Shown here piece after piece: positions 8,913 to 15,977 of a DNA stretch of 64,000 nucleotides (position 1 is the stretch's first letter; the number at the start of each line of letters is the position of its first letter). The stretch comes from Paraclostridium sordellii (GTDB taxonomy: Bacteria; Bacillota; Clostridia; Peptostreptococcales; Peptostreptococcaceae), in the NCBI RefSeq assembly GCF_000953675.1, contig NZ_LN679998.1:1511911-1575910 (forward strand). The letters are read 5' to 3'. The notes under the pieces were generated by a model, which searched no databases, was not told the origin of the DNA, and saw nothing but the letters and a program-made list of their open reading frames with translations. The position numbers were made by a program, and so were the translations under genes.

Positions 8913-9196
8913 GTGTTACCAAACTTGTATTTAGCGTTGTCATAAGTGTTGTCAAAGGCGTTGTCAAACCTAATTTATGACAACACTTATATTAAACTTT
9001 GGTGTTGTCATATTTTCTTTGGTAACACCTTTGACAACGGTGTTTGGTAACGCTTAAAGCTAGTAATTTAAACGATTTTGCCTTAGTGTTACCAATGTTG
9101 TCAAAAATCTATATAAATGTCTAAATTAGGGAGAAATATATAGATATATAGGTCTAATTCATATAATAAGTTATGGGAAAGTTTTTTTGGTAACAC
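8913..9196. repeat. Cluster of twelve iteron-like 11-bp repeats, possible replication origin
   Basis: The 11-bp consensus GYGTTRYCAWA occurs twelve times in 284 bases. Plus-strand copies start at 8913, 8934, 8946, 8958, 9002, 9086 and 9095; minus-strand copies lie at 8976-8986, 9018-9028, 9030-9040, 9043-9053 and 9186-9196. Several are phased 12-13 bases apart. Two subtypes alternate: GTTACCAA and GTTGTCAA. The region starts at the primase-helicase stop codon, has no ORF, and includes an AT-rich stretch at 9106-9185. The GTTACC subtype matches the operators at 3576 and 3855. Best explained as an origin or partition site of the element (inference). Confidence 0.7.
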
Positions 9197-9208
9197 TAAA
9201 TAAAAAAA

Positions 9209-9233
9209 GGGATATTTCCTTTTGAAATATCCC
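9209..9233 (-). terminator. Terminator for the DUF1659-DUF2922 unit
   Basis: GGGATATTTC (9209-9218) pairs with GAAATATCCC (9224-9233). On the minus strand the stem is followed by seven T residues, just after the DUF2922 stop. Confidence 0.85.
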
Positions 9234-9239
9234 TATATC

Positions 9240-9470
9240 CTAAGCTACCACTAAGTCATATTCAGATGTATCTGTTACTACTATTTTAGCTTCTACTGTA
9301 TCTATTAACTTTGATCCATATGGAGCAAATATATTCTTTTCAACTATTAAGTTCATAGCAGCTACTATTTCAGCTTCAGTTATATCTTCTTTTGGGTCAT
9401 CTATTATTATAGATGTTTTTCTTTGTACTCCCGTTAAGAAGGTCATTACTAATCTTTTTTTAGTTTCCAT
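9240..9470 (-). CDS. DUF2922 family protein (76 aa)
   Basis: A small acidic protein matching DUF2922, with METKKRLVMTFLTG at the start and the conserved DDPKEDITEAEIVAAMN segment. The ribosome binding site AAAGGAGG precedes the ATG. It follows a DUF1659 gene on the same strand; the pair usually occurs together in Bacilli and Clostridia and has no established function. The 88 bases between them contain a hairpin-like pair CAACGGACCT/AGGTCGTTG (about 9512-9538) that might adjust relative expression. The pair points away from the surrounding phage-like genes. Confidence 0.85.
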   Translation of the reverse strand: METKKRLVMTFLTGVQRKTSIIIDDPKEDITEAEIVAAMNLIVEKNIFAPYGSKLIDTVEAKIVVTDTSEYDLVVA

Positions 9471-9558
9471 TTATTTTACCTCCTTTTAAATTATAAAAGC
9501 GAATTTTTAGCAACGGACCTGTTTTTCAAGGTCGTTGGCGATATGAGTAACACGAATT

Positions 9559-9777
9559 TTAGTTTAATATTGTGTTATCTTGTTTTAATATTTCAAGTGC
9601 ATCGTGGATTTGTAACCCTATTAATGCTTTTGCTACGTCAATTATATTTTGAGATGTAGCTTTATCTGATATATTTGAGAATGAACGAGTTTTTACTATT
9701 GTTTTTCCTTGGTCATTTAGACCACAGTCAAATTTTATTTTTAATGCTGATGGATTTTTAGTTTCACTTACTGTCAT
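9559..9777 (-). CDS. DUF1659 family protein (72 aa)
   Basis: A small protein with the DUF1659 pattern: TVSETKNPSALKIKFDCG, then GKTIVKTRSFSNISDKATSQ and a C-terminal helix VAKALIGLQIHDALEIL. AGAAAGGAGAAC upstream of the ATG is a strong ribosome binding site. First gene of a two-gene unit with DUF2922. The YvrJ-type small gene that often accompanies this pair is not seen. Function unknown. Confidence 0.85.
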   Translation of the reverse strand: MTVSETKNPSALKIKFDCGLNDQGKTIVKTRSFSNISDKATSQNIIDVAKALIGLQIHDALEILKQDNTILN

Positions 9778-9912
9778 GTTTGTTCTCCTTTCTTTTAAAG
9801 ATATGGGGTATCTTTAAGTTTTATTTGAAGTGTTAGCTTCTAATTTAATTATAGAGGGAGATTGACTTTTTCTATATTAAAGGATTTTAGAAAATTTTTA
9901 GGAGGATATTTT

Positions 9913-10176
9913 ATGGAGGATAAGATTTTAAAGTTTGTTAGTGTTGATGATGTGCCAGAGGGGTGTAAGGATTTGGTTGATGTTTTTGGTATGGATGTTT
10001 TTATTAGGTTGATTGAGTTTTGTGGTGGAAGTTCTATTTATTTGCCTAGTAAGGGGTCTGTTTTTAGAAATGCTAGAAATAGGGTTATTAGGGATGAGTT
10101 TGATGGGGGTAATTTTCGAGAGCTTTCTGGTAGGTTTGGGATTAGTGATATGCAAATTAGAAATATTGTTAGGTAA
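9913..10176 (+). CDS. Mor transcription activator-like protein (87 aa)
   Basis: ATG 9913 is chosen because AGGAGG lies 8 bases upstream; the longer upstream frame lacks a signal. The product has a core like Mor/C activators of Mu-like phages: CKDLVDVFGMDVFIRLIEFCGGSSIYLPS followed by an HTH, FRELSGRFGISDMQIRNIVR. Mor proteins bind as dimers and recruit RNA polymerase to middle promoters. It is shorter than phage Mu Mor (~129 aa), but stand-alone short members are common in clostridia. Codon use is GT-rich (many TTG, GGT and GAT codons) compared with the replication genes, suggesting a different origin. Targets unknown. Confidence 0.75.
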   Translation: MEDKILKFVSVDDVPEGCKDLVDVFGMDVFIRLIEFCGGSSIYLPSKGSVFRNARNRVIRDEFDGGNFRELSGRFGISDMQIRNIVR

Positions 10177-10250
10177 GTTAGTATTTTAAACTTTAATTTG
10201 TATGTATGTTTTGTTAATATAGATGTATAGAAGATTAAAGGAGATAGATT

Positions 10251-10487
10251 ATGGAGTATACTAAAGCGCAGATAGATGAGATTAAGGCTAAGATTGTATA
10301 TATTTTAGATGAGAATGGTGAGATGAGGTTTGGGAAGTTAGCAAAGATTATTATACATTCTGGTATGGCTGATTCTAGTTTTATAGTACAAAAGATTTTA
10401 AAAAGAGGTTGTGTTGAGTATAAGGAGTTTGATGGGACTGAGTTGTTTGTAAGTCCTAAGACTGGATATTGGAAGTTGATAGATTAA
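10251..10487 (+). CDS. Small protein of unknown function (78 aa), winged-helix-like
   Basis: ATG 10251 follows AAAGGAGAT. The 78 residues (alternating helices, then VEYKEFDGTELFVSPKTGYWKL) have the feel of a small winged-helix DNA-binding protein, but I do not recognise a family. It shares the GT-rich codon style of the Mor-like gene upstream. A decayed copy lies at 46050-46150, also directly left of a palindromic repeat, so gene and repeat appear to travel together. Confidence 0.6.
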   Translation: MEYTKAQIDEIKAKIVYILDENGEMRFGKLAKIIIHSGMADSSFIVQKILKRGCVEYKEFDGTELFVSPKTGYWKLID

Positions 10488-10493
10488 TTTTTA

Positions 10494-10536
10494 GGCACTG
10501 ATTTTAAGGCTTAGGCTTTGGGTTGGTGCCTTTTTT
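10494..10536 (+). terminator. Probable terminator after the 78-aa gene
   Basis: GGCAC (10494-10498) pairs with GTGCC (10526-10530) ahead of TTTTTT. The loop contains AAGGCTTAGGCT, also found in the loop of the terminator at 63312-63360. Confidence 0.6.
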
Positions 10537-10553
10537 GTGAGATTTTGTTTGTA

Positions 10554-10656
10554 TCGTGGGGAGTTTGAGGTTATATAGCATCTTCCTTCACTTAAAGCCT
10601 AAAGGGCAGGCTTTAACGTTTCGTCTGATTGCTATATAACCTCAAACTCTTTCCTC
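10554..10656. repeat. Palindromic dispersed repeat, copy 2
   Basis: Arms GAGTTTGAGGTTATATAGCA (10561-10580) and its perfect complement (10630-10649) enclose CTTCCTTCACT, the hairpin AAAGCCT...AGGCTTT and AACGTTTCGTCTGATT. Homology to copies 3 and 4 continues downstream for roughly 250-300 bases (AGGGATGATTCTAT, CGCTATAATTAAAATTG), so the whole unit runs about 10554-10963. No protein is encoded in 10657-10905. Confidence 0.9.
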
Positions 10657-10905
10657 GTAAAAATACTGTAATTTAGGGATGATTCTATAAACTAATCACT
10701 TTTTCGCTATAATTAAAATTGATTACTTAGCAATTAAAATTAATAAAATAAGTTGATATAACAAGGAAAAATATGGTAATATATTGATAGCAAGTTTAGG
10801 ATTAACTTTATAAATAAAGTGAATTAAAAAAGAAGTGATGTTTAAAAATGAATATACAATTAAAAATATATCAAAAATAGTGAGATTATACAGGGGTTCA
10901 GTGAG

Positions 10906-10963
10906 ATTCGTCTCCACCATTGAAATCCACGAAAAAGTATTGGCTAAATAGTCAATACTTTTT
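10906..10963 (+). repeat. Conserved 3' motif plus terminator, copy A
   Basis: ATTCGTCTCCACCATTGAAA and TCCAC (10906-10930) is followed by a terminator with arms AAAAAGTATTG (10932-10942) and CAATACTTTTT (10953-10963). Related copies are at 13049, 13434, 22571, 32301 and 47717. It forms the left boundary of the ptuA-ptuB cassette. Confidence 0.8.
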
Positions 10964-10990
10964 AATGTACAGAAGGGGGGAAATATAAGA

Positions 10991-12232
10991 TTGAATACGA
11001 AATATATATCTAGTTTACATGTAAAGGGATTTAGGCTATTTGAAACATTAAATGTAAGATTTAATCCTAGATTTAATTTTATAATAGGCTCTAATGGATG
11101 TGGAAAAACATCTATATTAAGAGCTATAGTAATCTCTTATTCACAGTATTTATTAGAAGATTCTAGATTACAATCAAATTTTGAAGCATGGATAGATTTT
11201 ATAGAAAATGACAAAAAAAATAGAATAGGTGTGCTACCTAGCAATTATGCGAATATAAGAAATGATTATAGATCAAGTCAATCGATTCCTGCCGATAAGC
11301 CACCTACTGATGAAGGTTGTGAATCTTATTACAATTATGAGGCTGAAAAATTAAAATTTGCACCGTTGGTACTAGGTGCATTTAGGAAGATTGATTATAG
11401 AAGAATTGAGGGGATGAGAAGAGAAGAAAATTTAACTGAATCCATTAGAAAGTATATCCAAAATGCTCCTTCAAGTTTAAATGGTGGATATCTTCCTGAT
11501 ATAAAACAATGGATGATAAACCGTTATTTTCAGATAGAAAAAGAATGGGCATATATAGAAAAAAGCAACTGGGACTGGCTAATAAAAAATATAGATACAT
11601 TAGCTCCTAAAGACTCAAAATTTAGGTTTATTAAAATCGAAAAAGATTTAGAACCAGTATTTACTATAAATGATAAAGAATGTTATTTAGAAGAATTATC
11701 TACAGGATTTCAATCTATACTATCGATGGTATTAGCTATATTTGAATGGATAGAAGCAACTAATGAAAAAGATGATAAATTAGTGAAAAATGCAGCCGGA
11801 ACAGTTATAATAGATGAGCTAGATGTACATCTACACCCAGAATGGCAGCTAATATTAAGGGATAGCTTAGAAGTGATGTTTCCTAAACTACAATTTATAG
11901 TTACGACACACTCACCACATCTAATAGCATCTGCAAAAGAAGGCGAAATAATAGTTGTTCCAGAAAAAAACACTAACCTTGATTTATATCCAAGAAAAGA
12001 TAAATATTCAGGATGGAATACAGATCAAATTCTAAGTGAATTAATGGGCGTGAAAAGTCTAGATAATAAGGAATACTTCAGAATGGTTGAAAAAGGAATG
12101 GAATATATCAATGAAGCCAATATTGAAGGATTATCTCATATTATAGATAAACTAGAAGAAATAGCTCATCCCTCTGATACTATAATATCTGTACTTAAAA
12201 TAAAACAGGCGTCTTTAAGTTTAAAGGATTAG
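10991..12232 (+). CDS. ptuA: Septu defence ATPase PtuA-like (AAA family, 413 aa)
   Basis: Starts at TTG 10991 after AGAAGGGGGG. This is an SMC/RecF-like AAA ATPase: Walker A GSNGCGKTS (33-41), ABC-type signature LEELSTGFQSIL, Walker B TVIIDELD (D275, E276) and an H-loop TTHSPH. Next gene, 4 bases on, encodes an HNH nuclease, the pairing that defines Septu anti-phage systems, where PtuA and PtuB assemble into a nuclease complex. The cassette is bounded on both sides by copies of the CTCCACCATTGAAATCC motif with terminators. No reverse transcriptase is nearby, so it is not a retron-associated PtuAB. The symbol is given by family and context. Confidence 0.85.
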   Translation: MNTKYISSLHVKGFRLFETLNVRFNPRFNFIIGSNGCGKTSILRAIVISYSQYLLEDSRLQSNFEAWIDFIENDKKNRIGVLPSNYANIRNDYRSSQSIPADKPPTDEGCESYYNYEAEKLKFAPLVLGAFRKIDYRRIEGMRREENLTESIRKYIQNAPSSLNGGYLPDIKQWMINRYFQIEKEWAYIEKSNWDWLIKNIDTLAPKDSKFRFIKIEKDLEPVFTINDKECYLEELSTGFQSILSMVLAIFEWIEATNEKDDKLVKNAAGTVIIDELDVHLHPEWQLILRDSLEVMFPKLQFIVTTHSPHLIASAKEGEIIVVPEKNTNLDLYPRKDKYSGWNTDQILSELMGVKSLDNKEYFRMVEKGMEYINEANIEGLSHIIDKLEEIAHPSDTIISVLKIKQASLSLKD

Positions 12233-12236
12233 ATTT

Positions 12237-13004
12237 ATGATAAAGATAAATAAGCAGGCAGAGCCACCTAAAATATTATTAGATAATAAAGAAAAATGGA
12301 CTAATAATCTTATGGAAGCTGTCAAAAAGTATGGTTCATATAAGAAGATACCGAGGGATGAAAAGGAAAAATTATTAAAGAACTATAAGCATCGAGATAT
12401 ACAATCTATATTATTTGACTCAAGTTATATGAAATGTGTTTTTTGTGAATGTAAACCAGCAGAGGGAGGGAATATTGAGGTAGAACACTTTGCACCTAAA
12501 TCATTATATCCACACTTAACATTTGAATGGTCGAATTTACTTCCAATATGCAGAAATTGTAATGGATCAAAATCAAATCATGATACTTTAAATAGCGTGA
12601 TTATTAATCCATCAGAAGCTGATCCAGATAGATATTTTGATTTTAAAACTTTAAAAATGGTAACATCAGATACATCTCCGAATAAGGATATATCTGAAAA
12701 TACATTAAATGTAATTAGTAACTTAAATTCACCGTCTTTATTTAGAGTTAGAGCTGATTTACTATATACATTAGCCACATATGAAGATGATTTAGAATAT
12801 CACATTAAGGAAATTGAGTCTAGTGGAACTGAAAGACAAAGAAGCATCAGGATAAATAAATTAAAAAAATCGTTAGAACTTATAGAAGAATTATGTAAAC
12901 CTAATGAAAAGTATTCTGGGTTTGTTAAAAATTATGTTTTCAAAAGTGATGTAATTACTAAGGCTAAAAAAATTGTATCTGAATTTTTTAGTACCTTAGA
13001 TTAA
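12237..13004 (+). CDS. ptuB: Septu HNH endonuclease PtuB-like (255 aa)
   Basis: Contains an HNH nuclease core with two zinc-binding CxxC pairs and a catalytic histidine: C67-x2-C70, EVEHFAPK (H84), and LLPICRNCNGSKSNHD (C105, C108). This spacing and sequence match the PtuB/TIGR02646 type. The C-terminal ~120 residues are helical, as in the family. It follows ptuA by 4 bases, with AAAGGA at the ptuA end as probable ribosome binding site. In characterised Septu, PtuB cleaves nucleic acid when the ATPase complex is triggered by infection; activity here is inferred. Terminator B follows. Confidence 0.87.
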   Translation: MIKINKQAEPPKILLDNKEKWTNNLMEAVKKYGSYKKIPRDEKEKLLKNYKHRDIQSILFDSSYMKCVFCECKPAEGGNIEVEHFAPKSLYPHLTFEWSNLLPICRNCNGSKSNHDTLNSVIINPSEADPDRYFDFKTLKMVTSDTSPNKDISENTLNVISNLNSPSLFRVRADLLYTLATYEDDLEYHIKEIESSGTERQRSIRINKLKKSLELIEELCKPNEKYSGFVKNYVFKSDVITKAKKIVSEFFSTLD

Positions 13005-13048
13005 TATACTATTTACATAAATGATAGTAGTGGATATGATTCCTGCGA

Positions 13049-13108
13049 ATCGTCTCCACCATTGAAATCCACAGAAAACACATTGATTAATTAGTCAATG
13101 TGTTTTTT
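13049..13108 (+). repeat. Conserved 3' motif plus terminator, copy B
   Basis: ATCGTCTCCACCATTGAAAT and CCAC (13049-13072) is followed by arms AAAACACATTGA and TCAATGTGTTTT with a T run (13075-13108). The motif is nearly identical to copy A while the stem sequence differs on both sides, keeping the hairpin. Confidence 0.8.
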
Positions 13109-13433
13109 ATTGTATGAATTACAAAAAACTTATTAAAAATTCAATTCATACATTTTTTAATAAGTCATATCTTATTTTTAACATTTATGCTTTATTCTGA
13201 TTTTGTATTTTTCCCTGAATGGTAAGAGAGTTGTAGTGGGAGAAAAATAATGTTATTCTCGAATATATAATAAAAGGAGATATAACTTATAACTATAGTA
13301 TGGAAATTGAGAAATAAGTTACCTGCAATAATTGCTGTTAAAGCAGAGAAAACGTTGTAGAAAGAGCATTACTAGATTTCATTTTAGAAATTATAAGGGA
13401 CATAGAGGGTATTAAATAAAAAGTTAAATTTAA

Positions 13434-13494
13434 ATCGTATACACCAGTGAAATTCATGAAAAATGATTCATTAAGATTATTCACTTTTTTAGCA
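13434..13494 (+). repeat. Degenerate copy E of the 3' motif with weak hairpin
   Basis: ATCGTATACACCAGTGAAAT then TCATGAAAAA precedes a weak hairpin ending in TTTTTT. The surrounding 13110-13700 has no intact gene. A short open tail just before this copy (FILEIIRDIEGIK ending at ~13420) suggests gene remnants. Confidence 0.5.
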
Positions 13495-13707
13495 TTGTAT
13501 CCCGTGGGTAAACCAAGTACAATACTTATTAAGGAGTTATTATTAACTGCATGATAACAAAAAGAAGCTGTTGATCGATATAGTATTCCTGAGCATTGGT
13601 TTTTTACAATATTGCAATAATGAATAATGGTAATTTAAGGTTTATCCTAGCTAATGCAGAAAAACCTTAAAATAAGTGAAGAGATAAAATTTACGAGAGG
13701 TGATGGG

Positions 13708-14373
13708 ATGTATGAAAATATATTAATTATAGAGGACGATAGAGTGATTAGGGATGAACTGGTACAATTTCTTGAAAATGCTGAGTATAAAACGACAGTC
13801 CCGAACTTAGACGGTAATGTGACTGATACTGTTAAAAAATCTAATCCAGATTTAATATTACTGGATGTAAACTTACCTACTCAGGATGGATTTTTCATAT
13901 GTCGTCAAATCAGACATTTTTCAAAGGTTCCTATTATTTTTATTACTGCAAGGGATAATACAATGGATGAACTAAATGGATTAACAATGGGTGGGGATGA
14001 TTATATTACAAAACCATACAATCTTCCAATACTTTTAGCGAGGATAAAGTCTTTATTGAAACGGTCAGAGAGAGCTGATAATCAACGTATATACTATAAT
14101 GGAATAATACTTAATCCTATATCAGCAAATGTTGAATATAATGGTGAAGTAGTAGAGCTATCAAAAACTGAGCTGAAAATTATATATTACTTGTTTCAAA
14201 ACTGTGGTGAAGTTGTTCCTCGAATTGAATTGATTGAGTTCCTGTGGGATAACCATATTCATATTGATGACAATACACTAAGTGTACATATGACAAGACT
14301 TAGGGATAAATTGAAAATCATTGGTATTAAAGATTTCATTCAAACAAAACGAGGGATGGGATATAAAATATGA
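13708..14373 (+). CDS. OmpR-family response regulator, BceR-like (221 aa)
   Basis: ATG 13708 follows GAGAGGTGATG; an upstream in-frame ATG at 13654 lacks a site. The receiver domain has IIEDD, phospho-acceptor D53 in LLDVNLPTQDG and K102 in TKPYN. A winged-helix Trans_reg_C domain follows (ELSKTELKIIYYLFQ ... SVHMTRLRDKL ... RGMGYKI). It overlaps the kinase gene by 4 bases (ATGA). In BceRS systems the regulator turns on its neighbouring ABC transporter when cell-wall peptide antibiotics are detected. The target is likely the operon starting at 15543. Confidence 0.9.
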   Translation: MYENILIIEDDRVIRDELVQFLENAEYKTTVPNLDGNVTDTVKKSNPDLILLDVNLPTQDGFFICRQIRHFSKVPIIFITARDNTMDELNGLTMGGDDYITKPYNLPILLARIKSLLKRSERADNQRIYYNGIILNPISANVEYNGEVVELSKTELKIIYYLFQNCGEVVPRIELIEFLWDNHIHIDDNTLSVHMTRLRDKLKIIGIKDFIQTKRGMGYKI

Positions 14374-15389
14374 CGTTTAGTAATTTTATTAAAGATAAAG
14401 TTTATGTAATTGTATTAAATTTATCTTGTGCTGTTTTATTATCAATGTTTATATATCTAACAAGAAGAAAAATGGATGAATTAATTTTGATACTGGTATG
14501 CTGGGCATTTATTTTTATTATTTATTTAACGATTATTTACAGGAAACAAAAAAAGAAAGTTTTAGAAATACATTGTATCATGGATTCTTTGGACAAAAAA
14601 TATCTATTTGTTGAAATGTTGGATAAACCATCAACTGTTTTAGAGCAGGAATACTATTCTATAATGAAGCGGTCAATGAAATCTATGGCAGAGCATGTGT
14701 CTGAAGCAGAACGTAAACAACGTGAATATCAAGAATTTATTGAGCAATGGGTTCATGAAATAAAACTTCCGATTACTGGGATGAAGTTAATTTGCGAGAA
14801 CAACAAAAATGAATATACAAGAAAACAAATCTTACAAATTGAAGAAATTGAACGACATGTAGAGCGGGTACTTTATTATGCTCGTCTAGGACATGTTGAA
14901 AAAGACTACATAATTAAGGAAACTTCGCTTACTGATATTATCGAAGAGGTTTTGGCTAAAAACAAGAAGTTACTAATCACAAATAATTTTGGAGTTGATA
15001 CTTCAAATTTACACTATACAGTTTATTGTGATAAAAAATGGATTGTTTTTATATTAAACCAAATTATAATAAATTGCGTCCAATATAAAAAAGATAATCC
15101 TAAAATTACTATTGGAGCCTACGAGGTTGGAAGCAATATAGAACTTGCAATTAAAGATAATGGAATAGGTATTAAAAAAAGCGAGATTTCTAGAATATTC
15201 CAGATTGGATTTACAGGCAGCAATGGAAGAAATTCTAAAACTTCCACTGGAATAGGCCTCTATCTTTGTAAGGAATTAAGTCAAAAACTTGGTATAAGCA
15301 TTAATGCTAAGTCTGAACTGAACAAATACACTGAAATCATTTTATCTTTCCCAAAAGATGAAAATTTAGATTTAATGAAGCAGCGCTAA
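14370..15389 (+). CDS. Intramembrane-sensing histidine kinase, BceS-like (339 aa)
   Basis: Two transmembrane helices at about residues 12-30 and 36-54 are joined by a very short loop, with no extracellular sensor domain: the hallmark of BceS-type kinases that sense through their ABC partner. A HisKA-like segment has QWVHEIKLPITG (H129). The ATPase domain has DNGIGIKKSE and STGIGLYLCKELS. Translationally coupled to the regulator. Probably detects a peptide antibiotic or lantibiotic together with the BceAB-like transporter downstream. The peptide is not predictable. Confidence 0.9.
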   Translation: MTFSNFIKDKVYVIVLNLSCAVLLSMFIYLTRRKMDELILILVCWAFIFIIYLTIIYRKQKKKVLEIHCIMDSLDKKYLFVEMLDKPSTVLEQEYYSIMKRSMKSMAEHVSEAERKQREYQEFIEQWVHEIKLPITGMKLICENNKNEYTRKQILQIEEIERHVERVLYYARLGHVEKDYIIKETSLTDIIEEVLAKNKKLLITNNFGVDTSNLHYTVYCDKKWIVFILNQIIINCVQYKKDNPKITIGAYEVGSNIELAIKDNGIGIKKSEISRIFQIGFTGSNGRNSKTSTGIGLYLCKELSQKLGISINAKSELNKYTEIILSFPKDENLDLMKQR

Positions 15390-15409
15390 TATAAATTGTG
15401 CTGCTTTTT
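15378..15409 (+). terminator. Terminator after the kinase gene
   Basis: AAGCAGC (15378-15384) pairs with GCTGCTT (15400-15406) followed by T residues; it overlaps the kinase stop codon. It separates regulator genes from the transporter operon. Confidence 0.7.
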
Positions 15410-15542
15410 ATATTAAGTTAAATTACAAAATCGTAAGATAAATGCAAGTGACTTCTATACTTCTTAGTTTTTAATGATGCTATAGTTGTATTATTAGATA
15501 ACTTATATCATTAAATAACATAAAATTAGGAGGTAATAAATC

Positions 15543-15938
15543 ATGAAAAAAACTATCAAAAAAATAGTTATTCTGATTTCGGCTATTTCAGTAATACTTG
15601 TTATGCTAACGTCAATTGATCTTTTGAACCTTGGGATAAGCGTATCATTGAAGTCAGAACATGCCAACTTTATTCAGGAAAACGAAATTATAACAGAAGT
15701 TAAATTTACGGCTCCACCAAATTTCAATGTAGTTCAGTTAGATCCAAAAGAAGAAACTGTTTATGATAAAATCGGAAATTTGCAACAGGTAATTACAACA
15801 TATGGAGGAAGCGTAAAAAAATTATTTTCTCAAAATGAGTCCTCGATTTCAATCAAGGTATCAGAATCTATTGAATATGTATATATCTTTAATTTCTCTG
15901 ATAAAACAGTAATTATTAAAAATGGAGTGTTTATTTAA
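15543..15938 (+). CDS. Exported or membrane-anchored protein of unknown function (131 aa)
   Basis: ATG 15543 follows AGGAGG. Residues 1-35 are MKKTIKK followed by a hydrophobic segment, an uncleaved signal anchor or signal peptide with no lipobox. The remaining ~95 residues are a small beta-rich extracytoplasmic domain (VKFTAPPNFNVVQL ... VYIFNFSDKTVIIKN). It lies 40 bases upstream of the BceAB-like genes and probably shares their regulation. Its family is not certain; DUF5301-type proteins occupy a similar position. It might assist peptide sensing or protection. Confidence 0.7.
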   Translation: MKKTIKKIVILISAISVILVMLTSIDLLNLGISVSLKSEHANFIQENEIITEVKFTAPPNFNVVQLDPKEETVYDKIGNLQQVITTYGGSVKKLFSQNESSISIKVSESIEYVYIFNFSDKTVIIKNGVFI

Positions 15939-15977
15939 TTTATTTTAGGACTATAGGAAAGAAAGGAGAATACAATT

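Noticed and set aside
8913-9196. CRISPR array
   Set aside because: Repeats are only 11 bp, occur in both orientations and have irregular short spacing. No cas genes are present.
10723-10920. Minus-strand 65-aa ORF starting MVETNLTEPLY across the repeat unit
   Set aside because: It lies over the non-coding part of the repeat and motif A, its start is the complement of the conserved motif, and it is not preserved in copies B-F.
10906-13108. Retron with PtuAB effectors
   Set aside because: No reverse transcriptase gene is present in or near the cassette.
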